Shown: positions 1 through 8,810, counted from the first letter of the stretch. The stretch: 64,000 nt of DNA from an uncultured Hymenobacter sp. (GCA_913776615.1 CAJYPK010000041.1:78150-142149); one strand, 5' to 3'. Notes: generated by a model not told the origin, from the letters alone. A program made the numbers and translations.

Positions 1-441
1 AATATTCTCAACTACCCCGAAGTGCAGCTCAACCTGGCCGAGGCCGCCCTGCGCGGCTGGATCAGCGGCGACGCCAAAGCTTACTACGAAACCGGCGCCA
101 CCAACGGCATCACGCTCTGGGGCCTGCCCGTGCCCAGCGGCTTCCTGACCAATGCCGACGTGCAGTGGAGCCCCACCAGCCCCGAGGCCAAGCGCCTCGA
201 CCAGATTCACGTGCAGAAATACTACGCGCTGTTTTTTACCGACTTTCAGCAGTGGTTTGAGTACCGCCGCACCGGCCACCCGGTGCTGCCGCTGGGCCCC
301 GGCCTGCGCAACAATCGCCAGATGCCAGCCCGCCTCAACTACCCGGTCTACGTGCAGTCGCTCAACCAGGTGAACTACCAGGCCGCCGTGGCCGACCAGG
401 GGCCGGATGACATCAACACTAAAGTATGGTGGCAGCAATAA
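1..441 (+). CDS. SusD/RagB-family lipoprotein, C-terminal part (cut by window edge)
   Basis: The reading frame is open from the first base, so the N-terminus lies outside the window; 146 codons are visible. SusD-type proteins are surface lipoproteins that bind a nutrient and pass it to a SusC TonB-dependent channel. The visible end has features common to SusD C-termini: a helix with QLNLAEAALRGW, the FEYRRTG segment where the family has a W/Y-RRTG motif, and a final DINTKVWW. It resembles the end of the complete SusD at 41899-43485, so both probably belong to the SusD-like_2 group. The matching SusC should lie just upstream of the window. It is followed after 33 bases by a DUF5689 lipoprotein and two phosphodiesterases, which suggests a locus for organic phosphate or phospholipid breakdown products (inference). 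Confidence 0.88.
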   Translation, partial: NILNYPEVQLNLAEAALRGWISGDAKAYYETGATNGITLWGLPVPSGFLTNADVQWSPTSPEAKRLDQIHVQKYYALFFTDFQQWFEYRRTGHPVLPLGPGLRNNRQMPARLNYPVYVQSLNQVNYQAAVADQGPDDINTKVWWQQ

Positions 442-474
442 GGCCGTACCGTACTTTTTCTTTCTCGCAAGTCA

Positions 475-1761
475 ATGAACAATAAGCTTTTCGTCGGGCT
501 ATGCTGGGCCGCCACGGCCCTGGCCGCTACTGGCTGCCTGGAAAAAGACCCCGATTACGCCGCTGGGGCTCCCAGCCCGCTCATTTCGCTCGAAGACGTG
601 CGCCGCCTCTACCAGGGTACCGACGTGGTGCTGGAAGCGGCTCAGCTCTCGGGCGCGCACCAGGTTACCGGCCTCGTGGTGTCGGATGCCGCGGGCGGCA
701 ACGTGCCCGGGGGCACCACCAGCCTCGTGGTGCAAAGCACGCGGCGCGGCGTGGTGCGCGGCATTCTCATTCCGCTGAGTGGCCCCGCCGCGACCTTCGC
801 GGTGGGCGACTCGGTGGTAGTCGATATCAAAGGGGCTACCCTGGCCCGCCGGGCGGGCTCGCTGCGCCTGGAAGGCATCGCGCCCGACCGCGTGCGGAAA
901 ATCAGCAGCCGCAACGCCGTGACCACCCGCGACATCAACGTGAGTACGCTGACTGCCAGCTTCGAAGCCTACGAGAGTACGTTGGTGCGCATTACGGGTA
1001 GCGGGCTCACGCCGCTGCCCGTGTCGGGCGAGACTTACGCCGGTGATAAGACCCTGGCCGACGGCGCGGGCAACCGCCTGACGTTGCATACCGAGCCCAC
1101 GGCCGCCTTCGCCGCCCGGCGCGTGCCAGCCAGCGCTACCTTCGTCGGCATTGCGGTGGGGGGGCTCGATGCCGCGACCCAGACCGTGGCCCCGCAGCTG
1201 TGGCTGCGCACCGCCGCTGATGCCCTCGACCCCAGCGGCCCCATCTACGCCAAGTTTCCGGAAAGCTTCGAGGCCGTGCCGCAGGCCACCAAGGGCAGCT
1301 ACAATATGAACACGGTCGCCGTGCCCGACAACACGGTAACCTTCGGCACCGGCCCCTGGAAGCTGTACCAGAGCATCCTGGGCAACACCTCGGGCCGCGA
1401 CCGCTACACCGGCACCCAGGGCATTCGCATGCAGCAGGGCCTCACCGAGTCGGCCACGGTCGAGATGAAATTTGACCTACCCAACGGCGCGACCAAGGTC
1501 ACGCTGCTCTACGGGGCCTACTACACCGACGCGGCCAGCTCGTGGAAGCTGGAGTATTCGCAGGACCAGGGTGCCACCTGGCAGCAGACCGGCACCACCG
1601 TCACCGACGCCGGCAACTTCCAGCGTACCATCACCTTCCTGATGAACATCAGCGGGCCGGTACGCTTCCGCATCAATAAGCTGGGCCTGGGACCGAGCAA
1701 CCCGCCCACCGTGCTCAATGGTCGCCTGGGGCTCGACGATATCGCCATTTACGAGAATTAA
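475..1761 (+). CDS. DUF5689-type lipoprotein
   Basis: A 428-residue lipoprotein: the N-terminus is hydrophobic and ends in a lipobox-like ATGC, so the mature protein should start at Cys21. Residues 35-260 resemble DUF5689, a beta-rich domain of Bacteroidota surface lipoproteins encoded next to SusC/SusD pairs (motifs ISLEDVRRLY and VTGLVVSDAAGGN). The last ~165 residues look like a jelly-roll or choice-of-anchor domain with a PESFE start and WKLEYSQDQGATWQ. The role is unknown; the neighbours suggest it helps bind or process the substrate of the SusC/D system. It is likely co-transcribed with the upstream SusD (33-base gap). Confidence 0.8.
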   Translation: MNNKLFVGLCWAATALAATGCLEKDPDYAAGAPSPLISLEDVRRLYQGTDVVLEAAQLSGAHQVTGLVVSDAAGGNVPGGTTSLVVQSTRRGVVRGILIPLSGPAATFAVGDSVVVDIKGATLARRAGSLRLEGIAPDRVRKISSRNAVTTRDINVSTLTASFEAYESTLVRITGSGLTPLPVSGETYAGDKTLADGAGNRLTLHTEPTAAFAARRVPASATFVGIAVGGLDAATQTVAPQLWLRTAADALDPSGPIYAKFPESFEAVPQATKGSYNMNTVAVPDNTVTFGTGPWKLYQSILGNTSGRDRYTGTQGIRMQQGLTESATVEMKFDLPNGATKVTLLYGAYYTDAASSWKLEYSQDQGATWQQTGTTVTDAGNFQRTITFLMNISGPVRFRINKLGLGPSNPPTVLNGRLGLDDIAIYEN

Positions 1762-1764
1762 CAA

Positions 1765-1881
1765 GTTGCGCGGACTTTGTAGTCCGCGTGCGTCGCATGC
1801 ACAGTGCCTGAAAGGGACCGGATATCCTCCCCAGCACCAACTACTCACTACTCCCTTTCGCGGACGGCAAGTCCGCGCAAC
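1765..1881. repeat. Pair of inverted GCGGACT-type palindromes
   Basis: Two small hairpins lie between the DUF5689 gene and the phosphoesterase. The left one (1765-1788) contains GCGGACTTTGTAGTCCGC, the right one (1859-1881) GCGGACGGCAAGTCCGC, and their outer ends GTTGCGCGGACTT and AAGTCCGCGCAAC are exact inverted copies of each other. A related palindrome occurs at 51579-51597. This looks like a short dispersed palindromic repeat and not a terminator, because there is no T-run. Confidence 0.65.
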
Positions 1882-1893
1882 TCCTCCTTTCCT

Positions 1894-3393
1894 ATGTTCC
1901 GCCGCAAATTTTTGCAAAGCCTGGGCCTCGTGGGGGCGGGCCTTAGCCTGCCGCTGGCCCCCGCTACGCTCGCCGCCGAAGCCGACCCGGCCCCGTCCAC
2001 CGGGCACAAGCTCGACCTGACGCCACTCACTATCAAGGGCAAGGTACACCAGGGCGGCACCGGCCTGCCGGGCGTGGCCGTGACCGATGGCTACAACGTC
2101 GTGCTCACCGACAAGGCCGGCAAGTACACGCTGGAAAGCAATGCCACGGCCGAGTTTGTGTACATCTCGGTGCCGCGCGGCTACGCCTTTCCGCATACGA
2201 AAGGCATTGCCCAGTTTTACCAGCCCATCAAGCCGGGCGTCACCAAGCTCACCGCCGACTTTGCCCTGCAAAAGCTGGCCGGCGATGATGCCAAGCACAC
2301 TTTCATGGTGTGGGCCGACCCGCAGATGATTAATAAAAAGGACTGCCGCGAGCTGCTGACTTCGTCGGCCCCCGACCTCAAACAACTGGCCGCGCAGTAC
2401 GACGCCAACACCTTTGCCATCGGCTGCGGCGACTTGGTGTGGGATAAGTTTGACTTGTTTGAGGACTATAAAAAGGCCGTGGAAATCAGCGGGGTGCCCT
2501 TCTTTCAAGTAGCTGGCAACCACGATATGGACCTGACTGCCCGCACCGACGAAGGCGCGTCGGCGACGTTCAAAAGCCACTTTGGGCCGACGTACTACTC
2601 CTTCAACCGCGGAGAAATTCACTACGTGGTGCTGGATAACGTCTTCTTCATCGGCCCGCCCAAAAAGTACATCGGCTACCTCACCGAGAAGCAGCTCCAG
2701 TGGCTGGAGCAGGATTTGAGCCACGTGAAGCCGGGCACGACGGTGGTAGTGGCGCTGCACATTCCGGTGAACAGTGGCGACCAGCGCCGCAATAACCTCA
2801 AGGAAGAGTCGCTGGGCGGCGTGGTCTCGAACCGGGCCGAGCTCTACCGCATTCTGAAGCCCTACACGGCGCACATCATGTCGGGCCATACCCACATTTG
2901 CGAGAAGACCTTCCACGAAAACACCATCGAGCACACTCACGGTGCCGTGTGCGGTGCCTGGTGGACCGGCCCCATCTGCACCGATGGCGCGCCCAGCGGC
3001 TACGGCGTGTACGAGGTGAGCGGCCCCGACGTCAAATGGTTCTACAAGTCGGTGGGCTACGACCGCCAGCACCAGTTCCGCACTTACCCCAAGGGGGCCG
3101 CCGCCGACCACCCCGACGATATCGTGGCCAACGTCTGGAACTGGGATCCGCAGTGGAAAGTCGTCTGGTTTGAGAACGGCGTGCGCCAGGGCGAGATGCG
3201 CCAGCAAATCGGCCTCGATCCGCTGGCCGTGCAGCTGCAGGCCGGCGACAAGCTGCCCGCCAAGCACAAATGGGTCGACCCCACCCTGACCGACCACCTG
3301 TTTTTTGCCCGCCCCTCGGCCAGCGCCCGGGAAATCCGTATTGAAGTGACGGACCGCTTCGGTCAGGTTTACAGCAATACCCTCACGGTTTAG
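1894..3393 (+). CDS. Secreted calcineurin-like metallophosphoesterase
   Basis: A 499-residue protein. The start at 1894 is chosen because it gives a twin-arginine-like signal (RRKFLQSLGLVGAGL) cut near LAAEA; an upstream ATG at 1804 would place 30 unrelated residues before it. The order is a beta-sandwich N-terminal domain with a KVHQGGTGLPGVAV stretch, a metallophosphatase core with metal-site motifs GCGDLVWD, GNHDMD and SGHTH, and a C-terminal calcineurin-associated domain. This matches the three-part Metallophos_N/Metallophos/Metallophos_C family, which hydrolyses phosphodiesters or phosphomonoesters. Tat export would fit a metal cofactor loaded in the cytoplasm. It is followed three bases later by a glycerophosphodiesterase, so the two are surely one transcription unit. 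The substrate is not known. Confidence 0.88.
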   Translation: MFRRKFLQSLGLVGAGLSLPLAPATLAAEADPAPSTGHKLDLTPLTIKGKVHQGGTGLPGVAVTDGYNVVLTDKAGKYTLESNATAEFVYISVPRGYAFPHTKGIAQFYQPIKPGVTKLTADFALQKLAGDDAKHTFMVWADPQMINKKDCRELLTSSAPDLKQLAAQYDANTFAIGCGDLVWDKFDLFEDYKKAVEISGVPFFQVAGNHDMDLTARTDEGASATFKSHFGPTYYSFNRGEIHYVVLDNVFFIGPPKKYIGYLTEKQLQWLEQDLSHVKPGTTVVVALHIPVNSGDQRRNNLKEESLGGVVSNRAELYRILKPYTAHIMSGHTHICEKTFHENTIEHTHGAVCGAWWTGPICTDGAPSGYGVYEVSGPDVKWFYKSVGYDRQHQFRTYPKGAAADHPDDIVANVWNWDPQWKVVWFENGVRQGEMRQQIGLDPLAVQLQAGDKLPAKHKWVDPTLTDHLFFARPSASAREIRIEVTDRFGQVYSNTLTV

Positions 3394-3396
3394 AGA

Positions 3397-4287
3397 ATGG
3401 CTAAGTATTTATTGGCCGGTGCCTTATGGTGGCTGGGGACTAGTCTCCCGGCCTTCGCTCAGTCGCCGCGGACTTTCGATTTGCAAGCGCACCGCGGCGG
3501 CCGGGGCCTGCGGCCCGAGAATACCATCCCGGCCATGCGGCACGCGCTGGCCCTGGGCGTGCCGACCCTGGAAATGGACGTTGCCATCAGCCAGGACAAG
3601 CAGGTGCTGCTCTCGCACGACCCATTTCTAAACGCCGACTTTGTGTATCGGCCCGACGGCCAGCCGATTGCCAAAGCCGAAGAAAAAAGCCTGAAGCTCT
3701 ACGGCCTGCCCTACGCCGAAATCCGGCGCTACGACGTGGGCGGCCACGGCAATCCGAAATTTCCGCAGCAGCAGGCCCTGCGCACCTACAAGCCGCTGCT
3801 GGCCGAAGTCATCGACTCGGCCGAGGCCTACGCGCAGCGCCACCACCGGCCGGCCCCGTACTACAACATCGAAACGAAAACCTCGCCGGCCGGCGATGGC
3901 ACGCTCCACCCGGCTCCGGCCGAATTCGTGCAGCTCCTGCTGGCGGTTATCATGGCCAAGGGCGTCCAGGACCGGGTCATCATTCAGTCGTTCGACCCGC
4001 GTACGCTCGAAGTAGTGCACCGCACCCGGCCCCGGCTGCGCACCGCGCTGCTGGTCGATAACCCCGACGGCCTGGAGGCCAATCTGCGCCGCCTGAGCTT
4101 TCTCCCCACCATCTACAGCCCCCAGTACAAGCTCGTAAGCCTGGAAATGGTACAGGCCTGCCACCAGCGCCACCTCCTGGTCATTCCCTGGACGGTGAAT
4201 ACCGTCGCCGAGGCCGAGCGTCTAACCCAGCAGCAGGTCGATGGGCTGATTACGGATTATCCGAATCTGGTACGGGGCGGCGGATGA
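3397..4287 (+). CDS. Glycerophosphodiester phosphodiesterase, secreted
   Basis: A 296-residue protein that should split glycerophosphodiesters into glycerol-3-phosphate and an alcohol. A signal peptide (MAKYLLAGALWWLG to AFA-QS) places it in the periplasm or outer membrane. The GDPD catalytic motif HRGGRGLRPENT near residues 31-42 is intact, followed by the metal-binding LEMDVAIS and, later, the acidic IETK strand; the C-terminal part has WTVNT, VDGLITDYP, typical of this TIM-barrel family. Only three bases separate it from the phosphoesterase upstream, and a hairpin follows at 4317-4354, so it is probably the last gene of the unit. Confidence 0.93.
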   Translation: MAKYLLAGALWWLGTSLPAFAQSPRTFDLQAHRGGRGLRPENTIPAMRHALALGVPTLEMDVAISQDKQVLLSHDPFLNADFVYRPDGQPIAKAEEKSLKLYGLPYAEIRRYDVGGHGNPKFPQQQALRTYKPLLAEVIDSAEAYAQRHHRPAPYYNIETKTSPAGDGTLHPAPAEFVQLLLAVIMAKGVQDRVIIQSFDPRTLEVVHRTRPRLRTALLVDNPDGLEANLRRLSFLPTIYSPQYKLVSLEMVQACHQRHLLVIPWTVNTVAEAERLTQQQVDGLITDYPNLVRGGG

Positions 4288-4316
4288 GCCGATTGCTGGC
4301 CGCGCACTAAGCCGTC

Positions 4317-4354
4317 AGCTTCGCTGGCCACATCCCTGCCTGGCCAGCGAAGCT
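4317..4354 (+). terminator. Hairpin after the GDPD gene
   Basis: A perfect 14-base stem (AGCTTCGCTGGCCA with its complement) and 10-base loop begins 29 bases after the stop codon. The T-run is weak, so it is a probable rather than certain terminator. Confidence 0.5.
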
Positions 4355-4457
4355 CAGGGGCGAGTTCTTTAGATTTTACGGCATTACCAACTGGTAGTCA
4401 GTAGTCAAGGCGAAATAAGTAGCTCGCGAGGAAAACAAGCTTTCAAAATAATGTTTG

Positions 4458-4495
4458 TAACATTGAAGTTTATAACATTGAAAGGGCTACCTTTG
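4458..4495 (+). promoter_or_regulatory. Promoter with two 15-base-spaced direct repeats
   Basis: A Bacteroidota -7 box TACCTTTG lies at 4488-4495, 35 bases before the start codon of the AhpD-like gene. Just upstream, TAACATTGAA occurs twice (4458-4467 and 4473-4482), 15 bases apart. The second copy abuts the -7 region and could be a regulator site; the MarR gene at 5275 is a natural candidate, but this is inference. Confidence 0.55.
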
Positions 4496-4530
4496 CAGTG
4501 TTAACCACTCCAACCCCCTGTTCAACCCCC

Positions 4531-5082
4531 ATGAAAACGTTTCAAGTCCCTACCCGGGAGCAAGTTTCGCCCGCCGTGCAAGGTGTTTTCGATCACATGA
4601 AATCGGCCATGGGCATGGTGCCCAATCTGTATGCCACCGTTGGCTACTCCGAGAATGCCCTGACTTCTTACCTGGCGTTTCAGCAGGCGCAGGCCAAAGG
4701 CAGCTTTTCGGCCAAGGAGCGCGAGGCGGTATTTTTGGCCGTATCGCAGGTAAATGGCTGTGACTATTGCCTGGCCGCCCACACGATGCTGGCCAAAATG
4801 AACGGCTTTACGGAAGCCGATACGCTCGACCTGCGGGCGGGCACCCCGGCCGATGCCAAGTTGCGGGCCATTACGCAGCTAGCCGCCGGCATCACGGCCA
4901 CCCACGGCCGTCCTGAACCCCAATTGCTGGAAAATTTCTTTGCCCAGGGCTACACCGAACAAGCGCTGGTCGACCTCGTAGCGCTGGTAGCGGATAAGAC
5001 CCTGACCAACTACCTGCACAACATTACTCACATTCCGGTCGATTTCCCGGCCGCACCGGCGCTGAGCGCCGTAGCTGCCTAA
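4531..5082 (+). CDS. AhpD-like carboxymuconolactone decarboxylase family protein
   Basis: A 183-residue, all-helical protein. The start at 4531 follows the promoter at 4488-4495 and begins the conserved part (MKTFQVPTREQVSP). The redox motif CDYCLAAH near residues 83-90 is the CxxC-plus-His site of AhpD-like peroxidase partners, here preceded by EREAVFLAVSQVNG. Family members reduce peroxides or act on alkylhydroperoxides with an unknown electron donor. A strong hairpin follows at 5100-5135, so it is probably monocistronic. The neighbouring MarR regulator suggests stress or redox control, a pairing often seen in bacteria. Confidence 0.87.
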   Translation: MKTFQVPTREQVSPAVQGVFDHMKSAMGMVPNLYATVGYSENALTSYLAFQQAQAKGSFSAKEREAVFLAVSQVNGCDYCLAAHTMLAKMNGFTEADTLDLRAGTPADAKLRAITQLAAGITATHGRPEPQLLENFFAQGYTEQALVDLVALVADKTLTNYLHNITHIPVDFPAAPALSAVAA

Positions 5083-5099
5083 CCTACGAGTTGCCAACG

Positions 5100-5135
5100 A
5101 GGCACCGCCGGGCAAACTGCCCGGCGGTGCCTTTG
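5100..5135 (+). terminator. Rho-independent-type terminator
   Basis: A perfect 15-base GC-rich stem (AGGCACCGCCGGGCA) with a 3-base loop, followed by TTTG, 18 bases after the AhpD-like gene. Confidence 0.7.
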
Positions 5136-5274
5136 CGTTGAAGCTGATAGGCGGGCACCGCTCGTTGAGTTGGTAGAGCTTCCGCCGTTGGTTTGCGCTC
5201 TGGGTGCCTTCTTTGCGTAATTCCAGGCGGGCGGCAACCGGTACGCCTCTTTCATTATGCAGGTTTTTTGACTT

Positions 5275-5730
5275 ATGCCTCCTGTTTATTCCAGTGAATG
5301 GCACCATTTGCGCACTAATTTGCTGCGCGTTTCGGGCTGGCTGCGGGCCGAGGTTACGCGCATGCTAGAGCCCTTCGGTATTACGCAGCCACAGTTCAAT
5401 ATTCTGCGCATTCTGCGCGGCCAGAAGGGCCAGCCAATCAGCACCCAGGAAATTCGGGAGCGGATGGTGGATAGCAAGATGAGCGATGCCTCGCGCCTGG
5501 TAGACCGCCTTGCCCTCAAGCAATTAGTGACGAAAGCACCTTCCCGGGCCGACAAGCGCCTGGTCGATGTCGTAATCTCGCCGCAGGGCCTGGAGCTACT
5601 GCGTCAGCTAGACGAGAAGATGCAGGAGCTGGACGCTGTGATGCAGGTAGTGCCGCTGGAACAGGCCCAGCAACTCAACCAACTCCTGGACCAGATGGCG
5701 GCGGCTATTCCAGGCCGGCCGCTTTCATAA
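5275..5730 (+). CDS. MarR-family transcriptional regulator
   Basis: A 151-residue winged-helix regulator of normal MarR length. The DNA-binding part includes TQPQFNILRIL, then the recognition region QEIRERMVDSKMSDASRLVDRL, and the wing with KAPSRADKRLVDVVIS, which matches the DxR-hallmark of the family. MarR proteins bind palindromic DNA as dimers and usually let go on binding phenolic ligands or on oxidation. No Cys is present, so a Cys-based redox switch is unlikely. It sits 192 bases after the AhpD-like gene, whose promoter carries a direct repeat that could be its target. Confidence 0.92.
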   Translation: MPPVYSSEWHHLRTNLLRVSGWLRAEVTRMLEPFGITQPQFNILRILRGQKGQPISTQEIRERMVDSKMSDASRLVDRLALKQLVTKAPSRADKRLVDVVISPQGLELLRQLDEKMQELDAVMQVVPLEQAQQLNQLLDQMAAAIPGRPLS

Positions 5731-5944
5731 GTCGCAGCGCGTCGTCCTCACCAAAAAGGGGTTTGCTGAAGCCAATTTCCTAACGGTTCCCCCGGTGTCC
5801 GTTTCGTGAGCCGGTAGCAATCTTACGCCCTGAGCAGTTGGTAATACTGGCGCTTCTCACCAGGCGATTGAAAGCTTGTTTTAGCTTCCCGCTGCCAGCT
5901 TATTTGACGCGGGTTTTACGGCTGGCTCCTTGCTTCTTTTCATC

Positions 5945-6718
5945 ATGCTCGTCCGCTCCCTTCCCGGCGCCTTCGTCGGCGCTCTGCTGGCCTGTGCTGG
6001 TTCGCAAACCGCGGCTGCCCAGGCAGCCCCGCAAGGCGTTAAGAATATCGTACTGGTACACGGCGCCTTTGCCGACGGCTCCAGCTGGGCCAAGGTTATT
6101 CCGCTGCTCGAAGCTAAGGGCTACCACGTAACGGCCGTGCAAAATCCGCTCACCTCACTGGCCGCCGACGTGGCTGCCACCAAGCGCGTGCTGGCCCAGC
6201 AAGAAGGCCCCGTGCTGCTGGTGGGCCACGCCTGGGGCGGCATGGTCATCTCCGAGGCCGGCAACGACGCCAAAGTGGCGGGCCTGGTGTACGTGGCCGC
6301 CTTCGCTCCCGACCCCAACCAAAGCCTGGGCGAGCTTACCAAAAACGCGCCCACGCCCGGCCTGCAAAAAATCAGGGCCGACGCCGGTTTTCTCAGCCTG
6401 ACGCCGCCGGGTATCAACGAAGACTTTGCCCCGGACCTTACGCCCACCGAGCGCACGGTGCTGGCCGCCACTCAGCAGCCGATAGCCGCCGCAGCCTTTG
6501 ATGAAAAAATATCCGCCGTGGCCTGGAAAACCAAGCCCACGTGGTACATCGTGGCTGCCAACGACCACCTGATTAGCCCGATTCTAGAGCAGGCCATGGC
6601 CCAAAAGATTAAAGCCACCACGCTCGTCTTGTCGACCAGCCACGTGCCCATGCTCTCGCAGCCCCACAAGGTGACCGCCTTTATTGCCGAAGCTGCTAAA
6701 AATTTGCTGGCTAAGTAG
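5945..6718 (+). CDS. Alpha/beta hydrolase-fold protein without the catalytic Ser
   Basis: A 257-residue protein with a signal peptide (start at 5945; an in-frame start at 5930 adds five residues). The fold is clear: VLVHGAFADGSSW oxyanion loop, a nucleophile-elbow strand, an acid in VAANDHLIS and the His in TSHVPMLSQP. It resembles the small EstC-like esterases. The nucleophile elbow, however, reads VGHAWGG where the family has GHSxGG: codon GCC at 6230-6232 puts Ala96 in place of the nucleophile. Unless this is a sequencing error (one base from TCC), the protein should not be a normal esterase and may bind a ligand. No clear operon partner; the DUF4202 gene runs towards it. Confidence 0.85.
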   Translation: MLVRSLPGAFVGALLACAGSQTAAAQAAPQGVKNIVLVHGAFADGSSWAKVIPLLEAKGYHVTAVQNPLTSLAADVAATKRVLAQQEGPVLLVGHAWGGMVISEAGNDAKVAGLVYVAAFAPDPNQSLGELTKNAPTPGLQKIRADAGFLSLTPPGINEDFAPDLTPTERTVLAATQQPIAAAAFDEKISAVAWKTKPTWYIVAANDHLISPILEQAMAQKIKATTLVLSTSHVPMLSQPHKVTAFIAEAAKNLLAK

Positions 6719-6733
6719 TTGTTAGTCGAGCGC

Positions 6734-7327
6734 TTAAGCCAACGCCTTTGCTATCAAGGCCCGCGCCTCCAGGGCGAATGGCAATTGCAAGGCTAGCGCG
6801 TGGCCGCGCTCCGTCATCTTGGGCCAGGTTTTCTGCACAATCTCAATCACCTTTGCTTCGGGGTGCTGCGCGGCGAAGGGCAGGAAATAATACTCCAGGA
6901 AAACCAGGCAGATAACGTCTTCCAGCAGCTGCACCTCGGGGTCGTCTTTGAGGCGCAGCTTTTGCACGAGCTCCTGCACGCGGGTTATCAGCACCAGATC
7001 GTAGCCGGCCTGGGCCAGCAGTTGCCCGGCCAGCTCGGCGTGATACTTCTTGAGGGCATTGCGCCATTGGTGGTAGCCGGGGCGAGTCATGGGGAAGTCG
7101 GCCCGCGGAATGGCCCAGCGGCGAATGTGCTGGCAGCGGGCGGCAAGCTGCACGGCCTCGGGCGCGTCGGGGGCCACCCGGGCCAGGCAGGCCGTCATGC
7201 GCTGGGCGTAGAGCACTTCCTTAGGTACGGGCCGGCCGGTGGCATCGGGCTCCAGGTTAGGGTCTTCGGCGTTGGCGGCGTCGAACAGGCGGAAGGCTTC
7301 GGCGAGGCGGGGATTATCGGAACTCAT
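6734..7327 (-). CDS. DUF4202 family protein
   Basis: A 197-residue cytoplasmic protein. The start at 7327 (MSSDNPRLAEAF) is preferred to an ATG 14 codons upstream, which adds GC-rich, unrelated residues. Motifs include RLFDAANAEDP, CQHIRRWAIPRADFPMTRPGYHQWRN and LEDVICLVFLEYYF, which match the DUF4202 family of bacterial and fungal proteins; the conserved His, Arg and Asp residues hint at an HD-like metal site, but the function is not known. It stands alone, convergent with the hydrolase at 5945 (15 bases apart). Confidence 0.82.
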   Translation of the reverse strand: MSSDNPRLAEAFRLFDAANAEDPNLEPDATGRPVPKEVLYAQRMTACLARVAPDAPEAVQLAARCQHIRRWAIPRADFPMTRPGYHQWRNALKKYHAELAGQLLAQAGYDLVLITRVQELVQKLRLKDDPEVQLLEDVICLVFLEYYFLPFAAQHPEAKVIEIVQKTWPKMTERGHALALQLPFALEARALIAKALA

Positions 7328-7389
7328 GCGCGGGTGGGCGGTAGGAAAAGCCCACCGCCCGCCGCGCAAAGTACGGGGCGCGGCCCGGC

Positions 7390-8628
7390 CTAGCGGCTGG
7401 CTACGCCACTAGCTTCGGGCAGCGGCAGGCCGGGGCGCAGCAGCGGGCGCAGGGCGGCCAGCGGCAAAAATACCCGCACCTCACCCTGCGCGTAAGACGC
7501 GATTTCGTAGGGCTGATAAATAAAGACGGCCCCGCCCGCCGTGAGGTACACGTTGCGAGTAACGGGCATCTGCTTTACGAACAACTGCTTATCTAATGGC
7601 TCGCCGGCCGCCAGGCCCACGAGCGGGCGCACGGCCTCGCCCAGCAGGGCGGGTAGTTGCTGGGTAGCGGCGGGCTGAAAAATATCGGCGTAGCGCAGGC
7701 GGCGGCCGGTGCGCAGGTCGTAGCTAGCCCCGGTGCTGCTATAATTGCCATGCGCGCCGCCGCTGTAATTGTAGTGAAAAAACTCCAGGCTCAGCAAGTC
7801 GGCCTGACGATAGAGCACGTAGGTGGCCAGCTGGTCTTCGTAGCTGAGGCCGGGGGCGTAGGGGCCAACGCCCGCCGTATCGGCCGGGGCCAGGCGACTA
7901 TCGGCGGCATCGGCGCGGTAGTCTTCGAAAAACTGCTGGCGCTGCTCTTTGTACAGAGCCGAGAGGGTGATGGGCGGCAGGCCGTCGAGCGTGTCGCCGC
8001 GCAGGTCGGTCAGGAGGTTGTCTTTCAAGGTCTGGCGCCGCGCCCCATCGCCGCCCACGGGTAGCAGGGCCTGGAGGCTGATGTGGCCCTTGGGCGATTT
8101 AGGATCCTGTGGGTAGGCGGCGGTCGAGTCGGCGAAGTAGCGCACTACAAACGTGAGCTCCCCGGCCCGGGGCGGCACCAGGCGCAGCCGGGTGGGCTGC
8201 CCATCGACCGTGCCCACGAGGTCGCCGCGCCCCGGCTGCCGGCGCAGGCGCCAGTACAGGGTCGGGCCGTCGAGCGCCACGGCTTTTTCGGGGCTAGTTT
8301 CAAACAGCACCACGCTGTCGGGGGCCAGGCTGGGCTGACCTTGTAAGGTGTAGGGGTGGCCGTCGGAGCCGTAATAGCTACCAAAATGCCCGGTGCCGCT
8401 CGTAAAGTCGAAGCTGCGCGGGGCCGCCACCAAGTGCAGCGTAATGCTGTCGGCCTGGCCTGGCAGCAGCGCCCGGTATACGTGGTAAGCAGTACCAGGC
8501 GAGTTGACATCCTTAGCCGCCGGGGCCGTGGCTACGCCGGACTTAGCGGCGGTGGTGGTAGAAGAGGAGGGCGAGTTGCAGGCCGCCAGGCCCACCAACC
8601 CCAGCAGGGCGTACGGCAAATACTTCAT
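7390..8628 (-). CDS. Lipoprotein with DUF3298/RsiV-like domain
   Basis: A 412-residue lipoprotein. The start at 8628 gives a short signal peptide with lipobox LAAC; residues encoded further upstream are not plausible. The first half is a lipocalin- or META-like beta-rich region (YHVYRALLPGQADSITLHL, LYWRLRR). The second half resembles DUF4163/DUF3298, with the typical NYSGGAHGNYSSTGASYDL segment and an RRLRYADIF stretch. RsiV and PdaC share this domain, where it binds lysozyme or accompanies peptidoglycan deacetylases; no deacetylase domain is present here. Its role may be envelope sensing or lysozyme inhibition (inference). It is monocistronic, 62 bases upstream (in its own sense) of DUF4202. 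Confidence 0.75.
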   Translation of the reverse strand: MKYLPYALLGLVGLAACNSPSSSTTTAAKSGVATAPAAKDVNSPGTAYHVYRALLPGQADSITLHLVAAPRSFDFTSGTGHFGSYYGSDGHPYTLQGQPSLAPDSVVLFETSPEKAVALDGPTLYWRLRRQPGRGDLVGTVDGQPTRLRLVPPRAGELTFVVRYFADSTAAYPQDPKSPKGHISLQALLPVGGDGARRQTLKDNLLTDLRGDTLDGLPPITLSALYKEQRQQFFEDYRADAADSRLAPADTAGVGPYAPGLSYEDQLATYVLYRQADLLSLEFFHYNYSGGAHGNYSSTGASYDLRTGRRLRYADIFQPAATQQLPALLGEAVRPLVGLAAGEPLDKQLFVKQMPVTRNVYLTAGGAVFIYQPYEIASYAQGEVRVFLPLAALRPLLRPGLPLPEASGVASR

Positions 8629-8810
8629 ATAGGCAAAACGGGCTCCAACGCCACGGGGTTGGCCCTGAGCAGCAAGCGTGCCAGCCCCGCCGTTCTGCCC
8701 GGTGTTACCGCTAGAATAATTAACGGAAAAAATTAGGGCATTCATCATCCTTGTGGCTGAGCCTTGCGTAAATCCGGCCCAGGTTTCTTTTCATTTCCTT
8801 TTCCGTTTTT

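Noticed and set aside
1477..3297. Long minus-strand open frame opposite the phosphoesterase
   Set aside because: It is antisense to a well-supported gene, and its predicted protein is rich in Gly, His, Val and Arg with no motifs, as expected for the complement of GC-rich coding DNA.
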